A DNA stretch of 35,323 bases from Methyloceanibacter sp. (lineage in GTDB: Bacteria > Pseudomonadota > Alphaproteobacteria > Rhizobiales > Methyloligellaceae): positions 1-35,323 of the forward strand of contig JASJEH010000032.1 of NCBI GenBank assembly GCA_030064755.1, read 5' to 3'. The translations under genes and the position numbers were made by a program. How positions within the stretch are numbered: the stretch's first letter is position 1; every line of letters starts with the position of its first letter. Of the stretch, positions 1 to 9,018 are shown in pieces. The notes beneath the pieces are model-generated. The model searched no databases. It was not told the DNA's origin and saw nothing but the letters and a program-made list of their open reading frames with translations.

Positions 1-82
1 GTATTGCGGCGATGGGGATCACCACGAGCACCCATGCGGCGGCGGAGACGAAGAGTCGGAAGGCGAGAGATTTAGGCCCCAT
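1..82 (-). CDS. N-terminus of a membrane protein, possibly a sensor histidine kinase (truncated by window edge)
   Basis: Reverse-strand ATG at 80-82 opens MGPKSLAFRLFVSAAAWVLVVIPIAAI..., a basic start plus TM helix typical of sensor kinases; SD-like GAAAGG upstream; runs off the left edge. Confidence 0.45.
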   Translation of the reverse strand, partial: MGPKSLAFRLFVSAAAWVLVVIPIAAI

Positions 83-490
83 CGGGCGAGAGCCTTTCAG
101 GGCTAGATTGGATCAATTCTGTTGCGCATCTGATGGATGGGCTGTGGTGAACCAGGCCGAAGAGCGATGCCCATGCATCCGTCGAGGACTGTTTCGCCAC
201 GGACCGCCATCAGCGCGCAATCCCTTCGGGACCGGGCGTCTTGGGCTCATGATCGTCGGAAAAATTCTCGACCGTATCGCGGGATATGCTCTCAAATTTT
301 TCCTCGATCCTGAACCCAAAACGCCTCGGCAGAATGGGTCAATCTAGCCATGGAAGGCTCTAACGGCGCCTAGCATGATCGCCAGGCGATCCGGTGATCA
401 ATTTAGAGTTTCATGGGTCAACCCTGCAGTCAAAAGATTGAGAAACCCTGTCCCCGCGTCGCCACGAGGGTGCACCGCCCACGAGGTGTC

Positions 491-1330
491 TCAACCGGTG
501 TGATGCGAGAGGTCCTGCAAAGTCGGGTTTTGGCCATTTAGCGGGTTGTCGGGATCCCACGCGTACCGAATGTCCGAGAAACGCGCCTGAAGTCCATCGT
601 AGAGCAGGAGCCGGCCGACAAGGCCTTCGCCGATCCCGAGGAGCTCCTTGACGACCTCCACGGCCTGAAGGCACCCCAGCACACCAGCCACGGCGCCGAG
701 GATACCCGCTTCCGAACAGGCCGGAACGGTCCCGTCTGGCGGCGGGGCCGGAAACAGGCAGCGGTAGTTCGGATTGGGCTTCCCGTCTCCGTCCGTCTCG
801 AAGGCACGAAACGTGGTCAACTGACCATCGAATGGTCCGACCGCCGCGGCCACAAGCGGCCGCTTCGCGAAGTAGCAGGCGTCGTTGACGAGATAGCGGG
901 TTGCGAAATTGTCGGAACCGTCCGCTACTATGTCGAAAGCGCTGACGACGCTGAGCGCATTCTCCGAAACCAGCCGCGTTGTGAAGAGCTTCAGGTCCAC
1001 GTGAGGGTTTAGGCTCATGATGCGCGAGGCGGCACTGCGCGTCTTATGCCGCCCGACTGTCTCGGTTCCATGTAGAACCTGGCGCTGAAGGTTGTCGAGA
1101 CTGACCCGGTCGTCGTCGATGACGCCAATCTGGCCGATCCCTGCCGCTGCAAGGTAGAGGATCAACGGCGAGCCCAGCCCGCCCGCGCCGACAACGAGCA
1201 CGCGCGCGCCCTTCAGGCGCTGCTGCCCCTCACCGCCGATTTCCCTCAGGACGAGATGGCGGCGGTACCTGGCGATTTCATCGTCTGTGAGCGTCGTGTT
1301 GATCGAGACATCTCCCGCCAAGGCTTGCAT
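491..1330 (-). CDS. moeB: HesA/MoeB/ThiF family adenylyltransferase (MoeB-like)
   Basis: YRRHLVLREIGGEGQQRLKGARVLVVGAGGLGSP, DxxDxVSLDNLQRQ, ACSEAGILG motifs of the E1-like/MoeB family. Confidence 0.88.
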   Translation of the reverse strand: MQALAGDVSINTTLTDDEIARYRRHLVLREIGGEGQQRLKGARVLVVGAGGLGSPLILYLAAAGIGQIGVIDDDRVSLDNLQRQVLHGTETVGRHKTRSAASRIMSLNPHVDLKLFTTRLVSENALSVVSAFDIVADGSDNFATRYLVNDACYFAKRPLVAAAVGPFDGQLTTFRAFETDGDGKPNPNYRCLFPAPPPDGTVPACSEAGILGAVAGVLGCLQAVEVVKELLGIGEGLVGRLLLYDGLQARFSDIRYAWDPDNPLNGQNPTLQDLSHHTG

Positions 1331-1362
1331 CTGCGGCGCGTCCGCTGGCAGCCTCGGCCTCC

Positions 1363-1812
1363 TTAGCCGGTCGAGCCGAACCCGCCTTTGCCGCGCTCGG
1401 TCGCGCCGACCTCCAAGACTTCGGCGATTTCGACCATGGTGACCGGCGCAATGACCACTTGCGCGATGCGGTCGCCGCGCGCGATGCGGAACACCTCATC
1501 GCTGTGATTGATCAGCACGACTTGCACCTCACCGCGATAATCCGCATCGATCGTGCCAGGGCTATTGAGCACCGTCACGCCGTGCTTCAAGGCAAGACCC
1601 GACCGGGGGCGCACCTGCGCCTCATAGCCTACCGGCAACTCAAAAACGAGCCCGGTGGGCACAGCGCCCCGCGCGCCTGCGCTCAGCATAAGGGGCTCCC
1701 CGTCGCCAATGGCAGCGCGCAAATCGAATCCGGCCGCATGCTCGGTTTGATAGTCGGGGAGCGGCAGCCCGTCCCCATGCGGCAAGCGCAAGACGCGCAA
1801 CCGGGGCTTCAT
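1363..1812 (-). CDS. dut: dUTP diphosphatase
   Basis: Trimeric dUTPase motifs: [53 protein letters not shown]. Confidence 0.97.
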   Translation of the reverse strand: MKPRLRVLRLPHGDGLPLPDYQTEHAAGFDLRAAIGDGEPLMLSAGARGAVPTGLVFELPVGYEAQVRPRSGLALKHGVTVLNSPGTIDADYRGEVQVVLINHSDEVFRIARGDRIAQVVIAPVTMVEIAEVLEVGATERGKGGFGSTG

Positions 1813-1821
1813 CAGGCCCCC

Positions 1822-3048
1822 TTACTCCGCCGCCAGCTGCATGGCGTGCAGGGCCTCGGCGGCGCGCGTGAGGAGCTTCGTGGCCATCTCGTCCTTGCCC
1901 ATGGCCGGCCAATCCTCGACGCCCGTTGCTGAGACCAGATGAACCTCCGTGCGATCCCCGCCCATGATCTTCGTATCTGGCGACACGTCATTGGCGACGA
2001 TCCAATCGGCCCCTTTGCGGCTGAGCTTTTCCTGGGCGTGGGTGATGATGGTCTCGGTCTCGGCGGCAAAACCGATCACGAGTGTGGGCCGGCGCGCGCC
2101 TGGCGCCGCGAGCGTGGCAAGGATGTCGGGGTTGCGGGCAAGAGCGAGGTTGAGGGCCGTCTGTCCTTCTTCCTTTTTCAGCTTCTCCATCGCCTGAGTG
2201 GCCGCCCGCCAATCGGCGACTGCCGCCGCACAGATCGCCACGTCTACCGGCAAGGCCGCAAGGGCCGCATCCAGCATGTCCGACGCGGTCTCGACCTTGA
2301 TCGTGTTGACGCCCGGAATGTCGGGCAGATTGGTCGGGCCGGAGATCAACGTGACGTTAGCGCCCATGTCCTTGGCCGCCCGGGCCAGCGCATTGCCCTG
2401 CTTACCGGAAGACCGGTTCGCAATGTAGCGTACGGGGTCGATGGGCTCATAAGTCGGCCCGGAGGTGATCAGCACATGGCGGCCGGCCAAGGACGCGCCA
2501 CCGGGGCTTGGCAAGACGCGCTGGATCGCGTCCGCAATATCGTCGGGCTCGGCCATGCGCCCAAGGCCATATTCGCCGCACGCCATGTCGCCCTTTTCGG
2601 GGCCGACAAACCGCACGCCGTCGGCCCTCAAGGTCGCGACGTTGCGCATGGTCGCGGGGTGCTCCCACATGCGCACATTCATAGCGGGCGCCACGAGCAC
2701 AGTCTTGTCCGTGGCCATGAGAACGGTCGAGGCGAGATCGTTGGCCAGCCCATTCGCCATCTTGGCGAGAAGGTCCGCCGTGGCTGGCGCGACGACCACG
2801 AGATCAGCCTCGCGGCTGAGCTGGATATGGCCAATCTCCGCTTCGCCTTTGAGGTCGAAGAGATCAGTGAAGGCTTCCTCGCCGGATAGGACCGCGAAAG
2901 AGAGCGGCGTGACAAACTGAGCGCCACCGTCGGTCAGGACCACCCGCACGGATGCTCCGCGATCGCGCAGGCGCCGGACGAGTTCCAAGGCCTTATAGGC
3001 TGCAATACCACCGCCGACGATCAGAAGGATGCGTTTGCCGTTTAACAT
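1822..3048 (-). CDS. coaBC: Bifunctional phosphopantothenoylcysteine decarboxylase/phosphopantothenate-cysteine ligase
   Basis: MLNGKRILLIVGGGIAAYKALELVRRL flavoprotein start, APAMNVRMW, LITSGPTYEPIDPVRYIANRSSGKQG CoaB motif. Confidence 0.97.
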   Translation of the reverse strand: MLNGKRILLIVGGGIAAYKALELVRRLRDRGASVRVVLTDGGAQFVTPLSFAVLSGEEAFTDLFDLKGEAEIGHIQLSREADLVVVAPATADLLAKMANGLANDLASTVLMATDKTVLVAPAMNVRMWEHPATMRNVATLRADGVRFVGPEKGDMACGEYGLGRMAEPDDIADAIQRVLPSPGGASLAGRHVLITSGPTYEPIDPVRYIANRSSGKQGNALARAAKDMGANVTLISGPTNLPDIPGVNTIKVETASDMLDAALAALPVDVAICAAAVADWRAATQAMEKLKKEEGQTALNLALARNPDILATLAAPGARRPTLVIGFAAETETIITHAQEKLSRKGADWIVANDVSPDTKIMGGDRTEVHLVSATGVEDWPAMGKDEMATKLLTRAAEALHAMQLAAE

Positions 3049-3108
3049 GGGGTCTGTCCTCGGGTTCGGTGGCGGTAGTCTATCACAGTGGCGCGCTCTG
3101 GTTGAGCC

Positions 3109-4683
3109 TCAGAGGATTTGCGCGACAGCGATGGCAAGGAGCGCAAGCGCGCCAACCCAGATACCAATCCGCGTCCAGCGGTCTTGGGTGTTTTGGGCTT
3201 GGGCGATCCGCGTGACGCTCTCATCGTCCAGGCGTAACCCGTCTTCGGCCATCGCACCGAAGGAATCCGCCGTGCGTTCCGCTTGGCGCAAGAGCTTCGG
3301 CAGATCGCCAACGAAGCGGCCAACCGATGCCGCGCCTTCGGCCGCCTGCTCGATGCGGGCTCCGGCACCGAGCTGACTCTCGAGCCACTCCTTCACAATC
3401 GGCTCGGACACGACCCACATGTTTAGCTCAGGATCGAGCGTCCGGCCGACGCCCTCGACCACGACCATAGTCTTCTGCAGCATGATCAACTCAGGCCGGG
3501 TCTGCATGTCGAAGACCTCAGTGTACTGAATGAGCTGACCCAAGAGCTGTGCCATAGAGATCTCACTGGCGGGCCGGTCCATGATGGGCTCGCCGATAGC
3601 GCGCATAGCTTGGGCGAACTGCGACACGGAGTGTTTGCGCGGCACATAGCCCGCCTCGAAATGCACTTCCGCCACACGCCGGTAGTCACGCGTGATGAAG
3701 CCGTACAGAATCTCCGCGAGGAACCGGCGCTCCTTCATGCCGAGGCGCCCCATAATGCCGAAATCGACGGCAACAATACGCCCCGCCGCGTCGACGAAGA
3801 GATTGCCCTGATGCATGTCTGCATGGAAGAAGCCGTCGCGCATAGCGTGGCGTAAGAACGTCTGCATCAATGTCGCGCCCAGCGCCTTGAGGTCGTGGCC
3901 TTTTGCCCGAAGCCCCTCAAGGTCCCCCATCGGCGTACCGTCGATCCATTCGAGGGTGAGAACGCGGCGGGCGCTGCGCTGCCAATCGACTTTCGGAACG
4001 CGGAATCCCTCCTCACCGGCGATGTTGTCGGCCATCTCGGATATGGCGGCAGCCTCCATGCGCAAATCCATCTCGATTGCGACGGACTTGGCCAGCGTGT
4101 CCACGACCGCGATGGGACGCAGCCGCCGCGACGGGGCATGGAAGCGCTCAATCATCCGTGCGGCGAAGAAATACGAATCAAGGTCCTTCTTGAAGCGATG
4201 CTCGATACCGGGGCGCAGCACCTTGACCGCTACGTCTTTGAGGTCGCCGCTAGAACCTTTGGTCTTGGCTCTATGAACTTGTGCGATGGAGGCAGCGGCC
4301 ACGGGCGGTCCGAACTCGGTAAACAGAGCCGTGATCGGTGCTTCGAGTTCTCTCTCGACGAGCTTGACCGCTTCGTCTTGCGAGAACGGTGGCAAGCGGT
4401 CCTGCAGGGTCGACAGATCGCGCGCTAGTTCCCTGCCGACAATATCGTCCCGCGTCGCAAGGAACTGCCCGAGCTTGATGTAGGAGGGACCGAGCGACGT
4501 GAGCGCCGAAGACAAGCGCGCTTCGTTCTCCGTACTGACTCCTTTTCGCAAGGGGGCCGTGACCCGGCCGAATACGGCAAGCGGACCCGACACGCGCGCG
4601 TCGTCTGGCAGTACCCGCGCCCCGCTCCAGGCAAGGGTCGCACCCGCCTTAGTCAGACGTGCCATATTGAGGATGGCGTTCAC
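3109..4683 (-). CDS. ubiB: Ubiquinone biosynthesis protein kinase-like UbiB
   Basis: KxGQ motif (LGPSYIKLGQFLATRDDIVG), DLRMEAAA, FFHADMHQGNLFVD, VDFGIMGRL; C-terminal TM segment. Confidence 0.95.
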   Translation of the reverse strand: MNAILNMARLTKAGATLAWSGARVLPDDARVSGPLAVFGRVTAPLRKGVSTENEARLSSALTSLGPSYIKLGQFLATRDDIVGRELARDLSTLQDRLPPFSQDEAVKLVERELEAPITALFTEFGPPVAAASIAQVHRAKTKGSSGDLKDVAVKVLRPGIEHRFKKDLDSYFFAARMIERFHAPSRRLRPIAVVDTLAKSVAIEMDLRMEAAAISEMADNIAGEEGFRVPKVDWQRSARRVLTLEWIDGTPMGDLEGLRAKGHDLKALGATLMQTFLRHAMRDGFFHADMHQGNLFVDAAGRIVAVDFGIMGRLGMKERRFLAEILYGFITRDYRRVAEVHFEAGYVPRKHSVSQFAQAMRAIGEPIMDRPASEISMAQLLGQLIQYTEVFDMQTRPELIMLQKTMVVVEGVGRTLDPELNMWVVSEPIVKEWLESQLGAGARIEQAAEGAASVGRFVGDLPKLLRQAERTADSFGAMAEDGLRLDDESVTRIAQAQNTQDRWTRIGIWVGALALLAIAVAQIL

Positions 4684-4697
4684 GTCTATCGCCTCAC

Positions 4698-5471
4698 TTA
4701 AATTCGCCAGCCCGAATGAATGGCGGCGATGCCGCCGGTCAGGTTCCGGTAGCGCACGCGCTCGAACCCGGCCTCTTTTATCATGCCGGCGAAGCGTTCC
4801 TGATCGGGAAAGCGTCTTATGCTTTCCACGAGATAGCGATAGGATTCCGCGTCCCCGGCCACCAGTTGGCCGAGCGCCGGAATCGCATTGAAAGAGTAGG
4901 CATCGTAGAGCCGGTCGAGCAGCGGCATCTCAACATTTGAGAACTCCAGGCAAAGGAAGCGGCTACCCGGCTTCAGCACCCGGTAGGCCTCCTCAAGCGC
5001 CCTATCGATATGGGTGACGTTTCGAATCCCGAAGGCGATCGTATAGGCATCGAAACGCCGGTCTTCGAAGGGCAGGCTCTCCGCATTGCCCTGGACGAAG
5101 GATAAGCCTTCGCGGCCGTCCGCGCGCTTCTGTCCCTCATCCATCATTTCCTTCGAGATGTCGCAAATCGTGGCCGTGGCGCCCTTGCCCGCCGCATTAA
5201 GGACGCGCATCGCGATGTCGCCGGTACCCCCCGCCACATCGATCAGCGCGAAGGGCGCATCGGACTTGGGTGGTGCCAGCGCGGTCACAACATCGGCCTT
5301 CCATAAACGGTGCAGGCCGCCCGACATCAGATCGTTCATCAGGTCGTAGCGGCTGGCGACCTTGGTGAAGACCTCGTTCACCAGGCCCTGGCGGGCGTTC
5401 TCCGAAACCCGGGCAAAACCGAAGCTCGTTTCGGTCCCGAAGTCGCCTCCGTTTTTCAAGTCATCCGGCAT
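4698..5471 (-). CDS. ubiE: Ubiquinone/menaquinone biosynthesis C-methyltransferase
   Basis: SAM methyltransferase; [36 protein letters not shown]. The ORF track starts at 5684; the homology-supported start is MPDDLKNGG at 5471. Confidence 0.95.
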   Translation of the reverse strand: MPDDLKNGGDFGTETSFGFARVSENARQGLVNEVFTKVASRYDLMNDLMSGGLHRLWKADVVTALAPPKSDAPFALIDVAGGTGDIAMRVLNAAGKGATATICDISKEMMDEGQKRADGREGLSFVQGNAESLPFEDRRFDAYTIAFGIRNVTHIDRALEEAYRVLKPGSRFLCLEFSNVEMPLLDRLYDAYSFNAIPALGQLVAGDAESYRYLVESIRRFPDQERFAGMIKEAGFERVRYRNLTGGIAAIHSGWRI

Positions 5472-5479
5472 GGCAGCGG

Positions 5480-5512
5480 ACAATAGCCTAAGCCCATAGT
5501 TCAGGCTATTGT
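5480..5512. repeat. Perfect 10-bp inverted repeat, 13-nt loop
   Basis: ACAATAGCCT (5480-5489) / AGGCTATTGT (5503-5512). Confidence 0.9.
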
Positions 5513-5543
5513 TGCGGTGCAATGTGCTTACATTGCACCGCAA
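5512..5543. repeat. Perfect 14-bp inverted repeat, 4-nt loop
   Basis: TTGCGGTGCAATGT (5512-5525) gctt ACATTGCACCGCAA (5530-5543). Confidence 0.95.
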
Positions 5544-5600
5544 TGAACTGGGAAAACCGCTCGAAACTGCCATTCTCTGACCGCAGATACGCCGACGACC

Positions 5601-6494
5601 ATGCCTGAATTGCCCGAAGTCGAGACCGTTCGCCGTGGATTGGAGCCCGTCCTTGTGGGGAACGCCTTCGCTCGGGTGGAACAACGCCGGCCGGACTTGC
5701 GCTTTCCGCTACCAAAGCGCTTCGCCGAGCGGCTAACAGGCCGGGCGATCAAGGGACTTGAGCGACGCGCCAAGTATCTCCTGGCACGGCTGGACGACGG
5801 GCAAGTGCTGATCATGCATCTCGGCATGACGGGCCGTTTCGCGATTGAAAAGGCGGGTGGCGAGACGTCGGCGCCCGGCGACTTCGTGCACGAACCTTCA
5901 TCCGAGTTCGGCTTCCCGAAGCATGAGCATATCGTCTTTCACCTGGGCGACGGCTCAACCGTCCGGTACTCGGACGTGCGCCGGTTCGGGATCATGGACC
6001 TTGTGGGAGAAGGCGAACTCGACGGCCACGCTCTCTTTAAGGGGCTCGGGATCGAACCGCTCGATGAGGAGCTAACGCCGGCCTGGCTCGCGAAGAAGCT
6101 CAAAGGCAAGACGACGCCGATCAAGGCGGCGCTGCTCGACCAGCGCCTGATCGCGGGCCTTGGAAACATCTATGTCTGCGAAGCGCTCTTCCGTGCGCGC
6201 ATTTCGCCCACGCGGCGTGCCGGATCGCTTGCGACGAAGACAGGGCGCCCGACCGAGAAGACGGCGGCGCTTGTGAAAGGCGTACAATCCGTTTTGCGGG
6301 AGGCTATTCGCTCTGGTGGCTCCTCGTTGCGCGACTACCGCCATGCCGATGGCAGTCTCGGCCGCTTTCAACACCGATTCCGTGTCTATGGCCGCGCTGG
6401 CGAGCGCTGCCTGCAGCGCGGCTGCGACGGCATCATCCAGCGGATCGCCCAAGGCGGACGCTCCACCTTCTACTGTCCAATCTGCCAGCGATAA
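5601..6494 (+). CDS. mutM: Formamidopyrimidine-DNA glycosylase
   Basis: [17 protein letters not shown]-terminus, [19 protein letters not shown]-terminal zinc finger CLQRGC...CPICQR. Confidence 0.98.
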   Translation: MPELPEVETVRRGLEPVLVGNAFARVEQRRPDLRFPLPKRFAERLTGRAIKGLERRAKYLLARLDDGQVLIMHLGMTGRFAIEKAGGETSAPGDFVHEPSSEFGFPKHEHIVFHLGDGSTVRYSDVRRFGIMDLVGEGELDGHALFKGLGIEPLDEELTPAWLAKKLKGKTTPIKAALLDQRLIAGLGNIYVCEALFRARISPTRRAGSLATKTGRPTEKTAALVKGVQSVLREAIRSGGSSLRDYRHADGSLGRFQHRFRVYGRAGERCLQRGCDGIIQRIAQGGRSTFYCPICQR

Positions 6495-6508
6495 GGGAAC
6501 TGACACAC

Positions 6509-7324
6509 ATGTACATGGATCAGGCCGCCATCGGCGGTGAACCAGCCAACAAGGAATACGCCACGATCATTGTGACGCGTGAAGGCAGGGTGGGGGTCAT
6601 CACCCTCAACCGTCCAAAGGCGCTTAACGCGCTTAACTCGCAGCTGGTCGGCGAGCTTTGCGAGGTGCTCAACGTCTTCGACAAGGACCCAGAGATCGGC
6701 TGCATCGTCATCACGGGGGGCGAGAAGGCCTTCGCCGCCGGCGCCGACATTAAAGAGATGCAGAGCAAGACGTCCGTCGAAGCCTACAGCACTGCCTTTC
6801 TTGCGCCCTATGACACAATCGCCGCTACGCGCAAGCCGATCATCGCAGCCGTCGCGGGCTACGCGCTGGGCGGCGGCTGCGAACTGGCGATGTCATGCGA
6901 CATCATTTTGGCGGCGGAGAACGCCGTGTTCGGCCAGCCCGAGATCAATCTTGGCATCATGCCGGGCGCTGGTGGCACGCAGCGGCTGACCCGCGCAGTG
7001 GGCAAAGCGAAGGCCATGGAGCTATGCCTCACGGGCCGTCAAATGCGCGCCGACGAGGCCGAACGTTCCAACCTCGTGAGCCGTATTGTCCCCGTCGAGT
7101 CGCTGCGCGACGAAGCCTTGAAAGACGCTTCCAAGATCGCCGGCTATCCGACGCACGTGGTCATGATGATCAAGGAATCGATCAATCGCGGGTTCGTCAC
7201 GACGCTATCGGAGGGCGTCCGTTTCGAACGCAATCATTTCTACTCGCTCTTCGCGACTGAAGATCAGAAAGAAGGCATGGCCGCCTTTATCGAGAAGCGG
7301 AAGCCGCAGTTCAAGAACCGCTAG
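6509..7324 (+). CDS. Enoyl-CoA hydratase
   Basis: Crotonase motifs: [52 protein letters not shown]. Confidence 0.93.
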   Translation: MYMDQAAIGGEPANKEYATIIVTREGRVGVITLNRPKALNALNSQLVGELCEVLNVFDKDPEIGCIVITGGEKAFAAGADIKEMQSKTSVEAYSTAFLAPYDTIAATRKPIIAAVAGYALGGGCELAMSCDIILAAENAVFGQPEINLGIMPGAGGTQRLTRAVGKAKAMELCLTGRQMRADEAERSNLVSRIVPVESLRDEALKDASKIAGYPTHVVMMIKESINRGFVTTLSEGVRFERNHFYSLFATEDQKEGMAAFIEKRKPQFKNR

Positions 7325-7439
7325 GCGGCGGCGCTCCTGCCGAGGCCATCCGCCGCCACGACAGGCCGAGACAACTTGCCGAGACAGCTTGCCAAGCCCA
7401 AGCTGGCCCGCCACCCTCTTGCGTGGGAGGAACAGAACT

Positions 7440-7739
7440 ATGCTTGGCAAAGTCACGGTTATTGCATTCCACCGCGCCAAATCCGGCAAGGAAGATGCGC
7501 TACGCGAGGCGCTGCTGGCTCTTTGCGGGCCAACCCGCGAGGAGCAAGGCTGCATCAATTACGACTTGCACGTTTCCGCCGAGGACCCGGGCCTGCTGGT
7601 GTTTCACGAAAACTGGGTGAGCAAGGCTGACCTCGATAGGCACCTGGCCTCGCCCCATATCGACGCTTTCCGGCAGGTGGCGGGTGAATTGCTCGCGGAA
7701 CCGCCCAACATCACGCTGTGGAGCGCCGCTGAGGGCTGA
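7440..7739 (+). CDS. Putative quinol monooxygenase / antibiotic biosynthesis monooxygenase (ABM) domain protein
   Basis: TREEQGCINYDLHVSAEDPGLLVFHENWVSKADLDRHLASPHI; SD GGGAGG just before ATG 7440. Confidence 0.85.
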   Translation: MLGKVTVIAFHRAKSGKEDALREALLALCGPTREEQGCINYDLHVSAEDPGLLVFHENWVSKADLDRHLASPHIDAFRQVAGELLAEPPNITLWSAAEG

Positions 7740-7790
7740 CGGCCCGCAGGCTCCCTGGAGGCGGTACGCAGAACAGACGCCCGCGCCTGA

Positions 7791-7832
7791 TTGACGCCAG
7801 CCTCAGGTTGACGCCAGCTCCCGGTTGACGCC
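7791..7832. repeat. Three TTGACGCC copies at exact 17-bp period
   Basis: TTGACGCC at 7791, 7808 and 7825. Confidence 0.85.
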
Positions 7833-7853
7833 CCTTGGGGCGCTCGCTATAGA
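7825..7853 (+). promoter_or_regulatory. Predicted sigma70-type promoter of rpsT
   Basis: TTGACG (7825-7830), 17-nt spacer, TATAGA (7848-7853), about 80 bp upstream of the rpsT ATG. Confidence 0.65.
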
Positions 7854-7931
7854 GCATGCCAAATTCGTGTTTATGGCGCTTTTTCGAGACCGCCTCGTGC
7901 GGACCGGAAGCAGCCCTCAAGGATCCTACAC

Positions 7932-8198
7932 ATGGCTAATACCAAGTCGGCGAAGAAAGCCGTTCGCCAGATTACCCGCCGTACCGAAGTGAATAAGACC
8001 CGGCGGAGCAACATGCGCAGCTATCTGCGCAAGGTCGAGGAAGCAATCGCTTCAGGCGACAAGGACGCTGCCCAGGCTGCGCTGCGCGTCGCCGAGCCGG
8101 TTGTCGCGCGTACGGCCCAGCTTGGCATTCTTCATCGCCGTGCAGCGTCGCGGAAGGTTTCGCGCCTTGCCAAGCGCGTCGGCGCCATGGGTGCCTAG
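7932..8198 (+). CDS. rpsT: 30S ribosomal protein S20
   Basis: [39 protein letters not shown], canonical S20. Confidence 0.98.
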   Translation: MANTKSAKKAVRQITRRTEVNKTRRSNMRSYLRKVEEAIASGDKDAAQAALRVAEPVVARTAQLGILHRRAASRKVSRLAKRVGAMGA

Positions 8199-8314
8199 CA
8201 GACTGGGTGCTTGGCGGGCAACCGCTTAACCTCTCCGTTTACTCAATGTGACTGACCGGCGGTTCTGCGTCGCGGCGACGCCTGACGTAGTGTCGCGCAA
8301 TGTCGCCCGTCTCC

Positions 8315-8336
8315 TCCTGCGACCATCCTCGCAGGA
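8315..8336. repeat. 8-bp inverted repeat, 6-nt loop
   Basis: TCCTGCGA ccatcc TCGCAGGA; no following T-tract. Confidence 0.7.
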
Positions 8337-8488
8337 TCGGCGGGGCCCATGGCCAAATCAGGGACCGGTTGGCAGTCCTGCCGCCAGACCCTCAAGAGAC
8401 GCGCCGACGGCTCGGAACCCGCAACTGCCCTCGCGCGTTCGGGTTAATGGCAGCTCATGTGCGCGTCGCGGCTGGGCGTTGTCCGCGA

Positions 8489-8547
8489 ATATCTCAATTG
8501 CTTGACACTGAGATATCAATTGCTTGACAGCGCTGTCATGCAATTGA
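8489..8547. promoter_or_regulatory. Operator-like array: three 14-bp motif copies plus nested palindromes
   Basis: TCAATTGCTTGACA at 8494-8507 and 8516-8529 (22-bp period); inverted copy TGTCATGCAATTGA at 8534-8547 (13/14); ATATCTCA/TGAGATAT at 8489-8496/8509-8516. Confidence 0.75.
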
Positions 8548-8757
8548 CGCTCGTTCTTTGTGGCCTCAGAGCCGCAGTTTTCCACTGAATGCCCCTAAAA
8601 AAAAATTTTTTGGGCCCCAACTCCCGGAAAAGCCCACACTTCCGTTGCGGAAAGTGCGACAGCCTGCCGATTCGCGCTTTTTGCCCAGGGGTTTGGCTAG
8701 CGGCACTCATTGATGAGTCTACTGACGAATACTGAATTTCGCCCGAGTCTCGTCTGC

Positions 8758-8786
8758 TTGATTGGCACGATAGGCGAGTGTATAGT
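8758..8786 (+). promoter_or_regulatory. Predicted sigma70-type promoter for rhodanese-dnaA
   Basis: TTGATT (8758-8763), 17-nt spacer, TATAGT (8781-8786); GAGTC (GANTC) at 8745-8749. Confidence 0.5.
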
Positions 8787-9018
8787 CTAGTTATCCGAAC
8801 GGGGACGTCCCCTCCTTACAATTGAGTACCTTGATCTTGGCCGTTTCCGAGACAGGATTTCTTTGTCTTGAGTGAGGGGCGTCATGAATATCTTGTGGAA
8901 TGCTTATGCGTAAGTTGTGAATATTACGTGCGCAAGTCGCACAAGATCACCACGGATAGTGGGCGGCACGAATTCTGTTCTTGTACCGTGCTCATAAATT
9001 TGAGGAGGAGGCTCGATT

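Noticed and set aside
12-347. 111-aa plus-strand ORF at left end
   Set aside because: No domain signal; overlaps a more plausible minus-strand membrane-protein start.
1939-2889. 316-aa plus-strand ORF antisense to coaBC
   Set aside because: Shadow ORF in GC-rich DNA; no recognisable domain, while the opposite strand encodes a clear CoaBC.
8199-9018. Chromosomal origin (oriC) next to dnaA
   Set aside because: Only a single weak 7/9 DnaA-box-like site was seen by eye, and in many Alphaproteobacteria oriC lies near hemE rather than dnaA. Needs GC skew.
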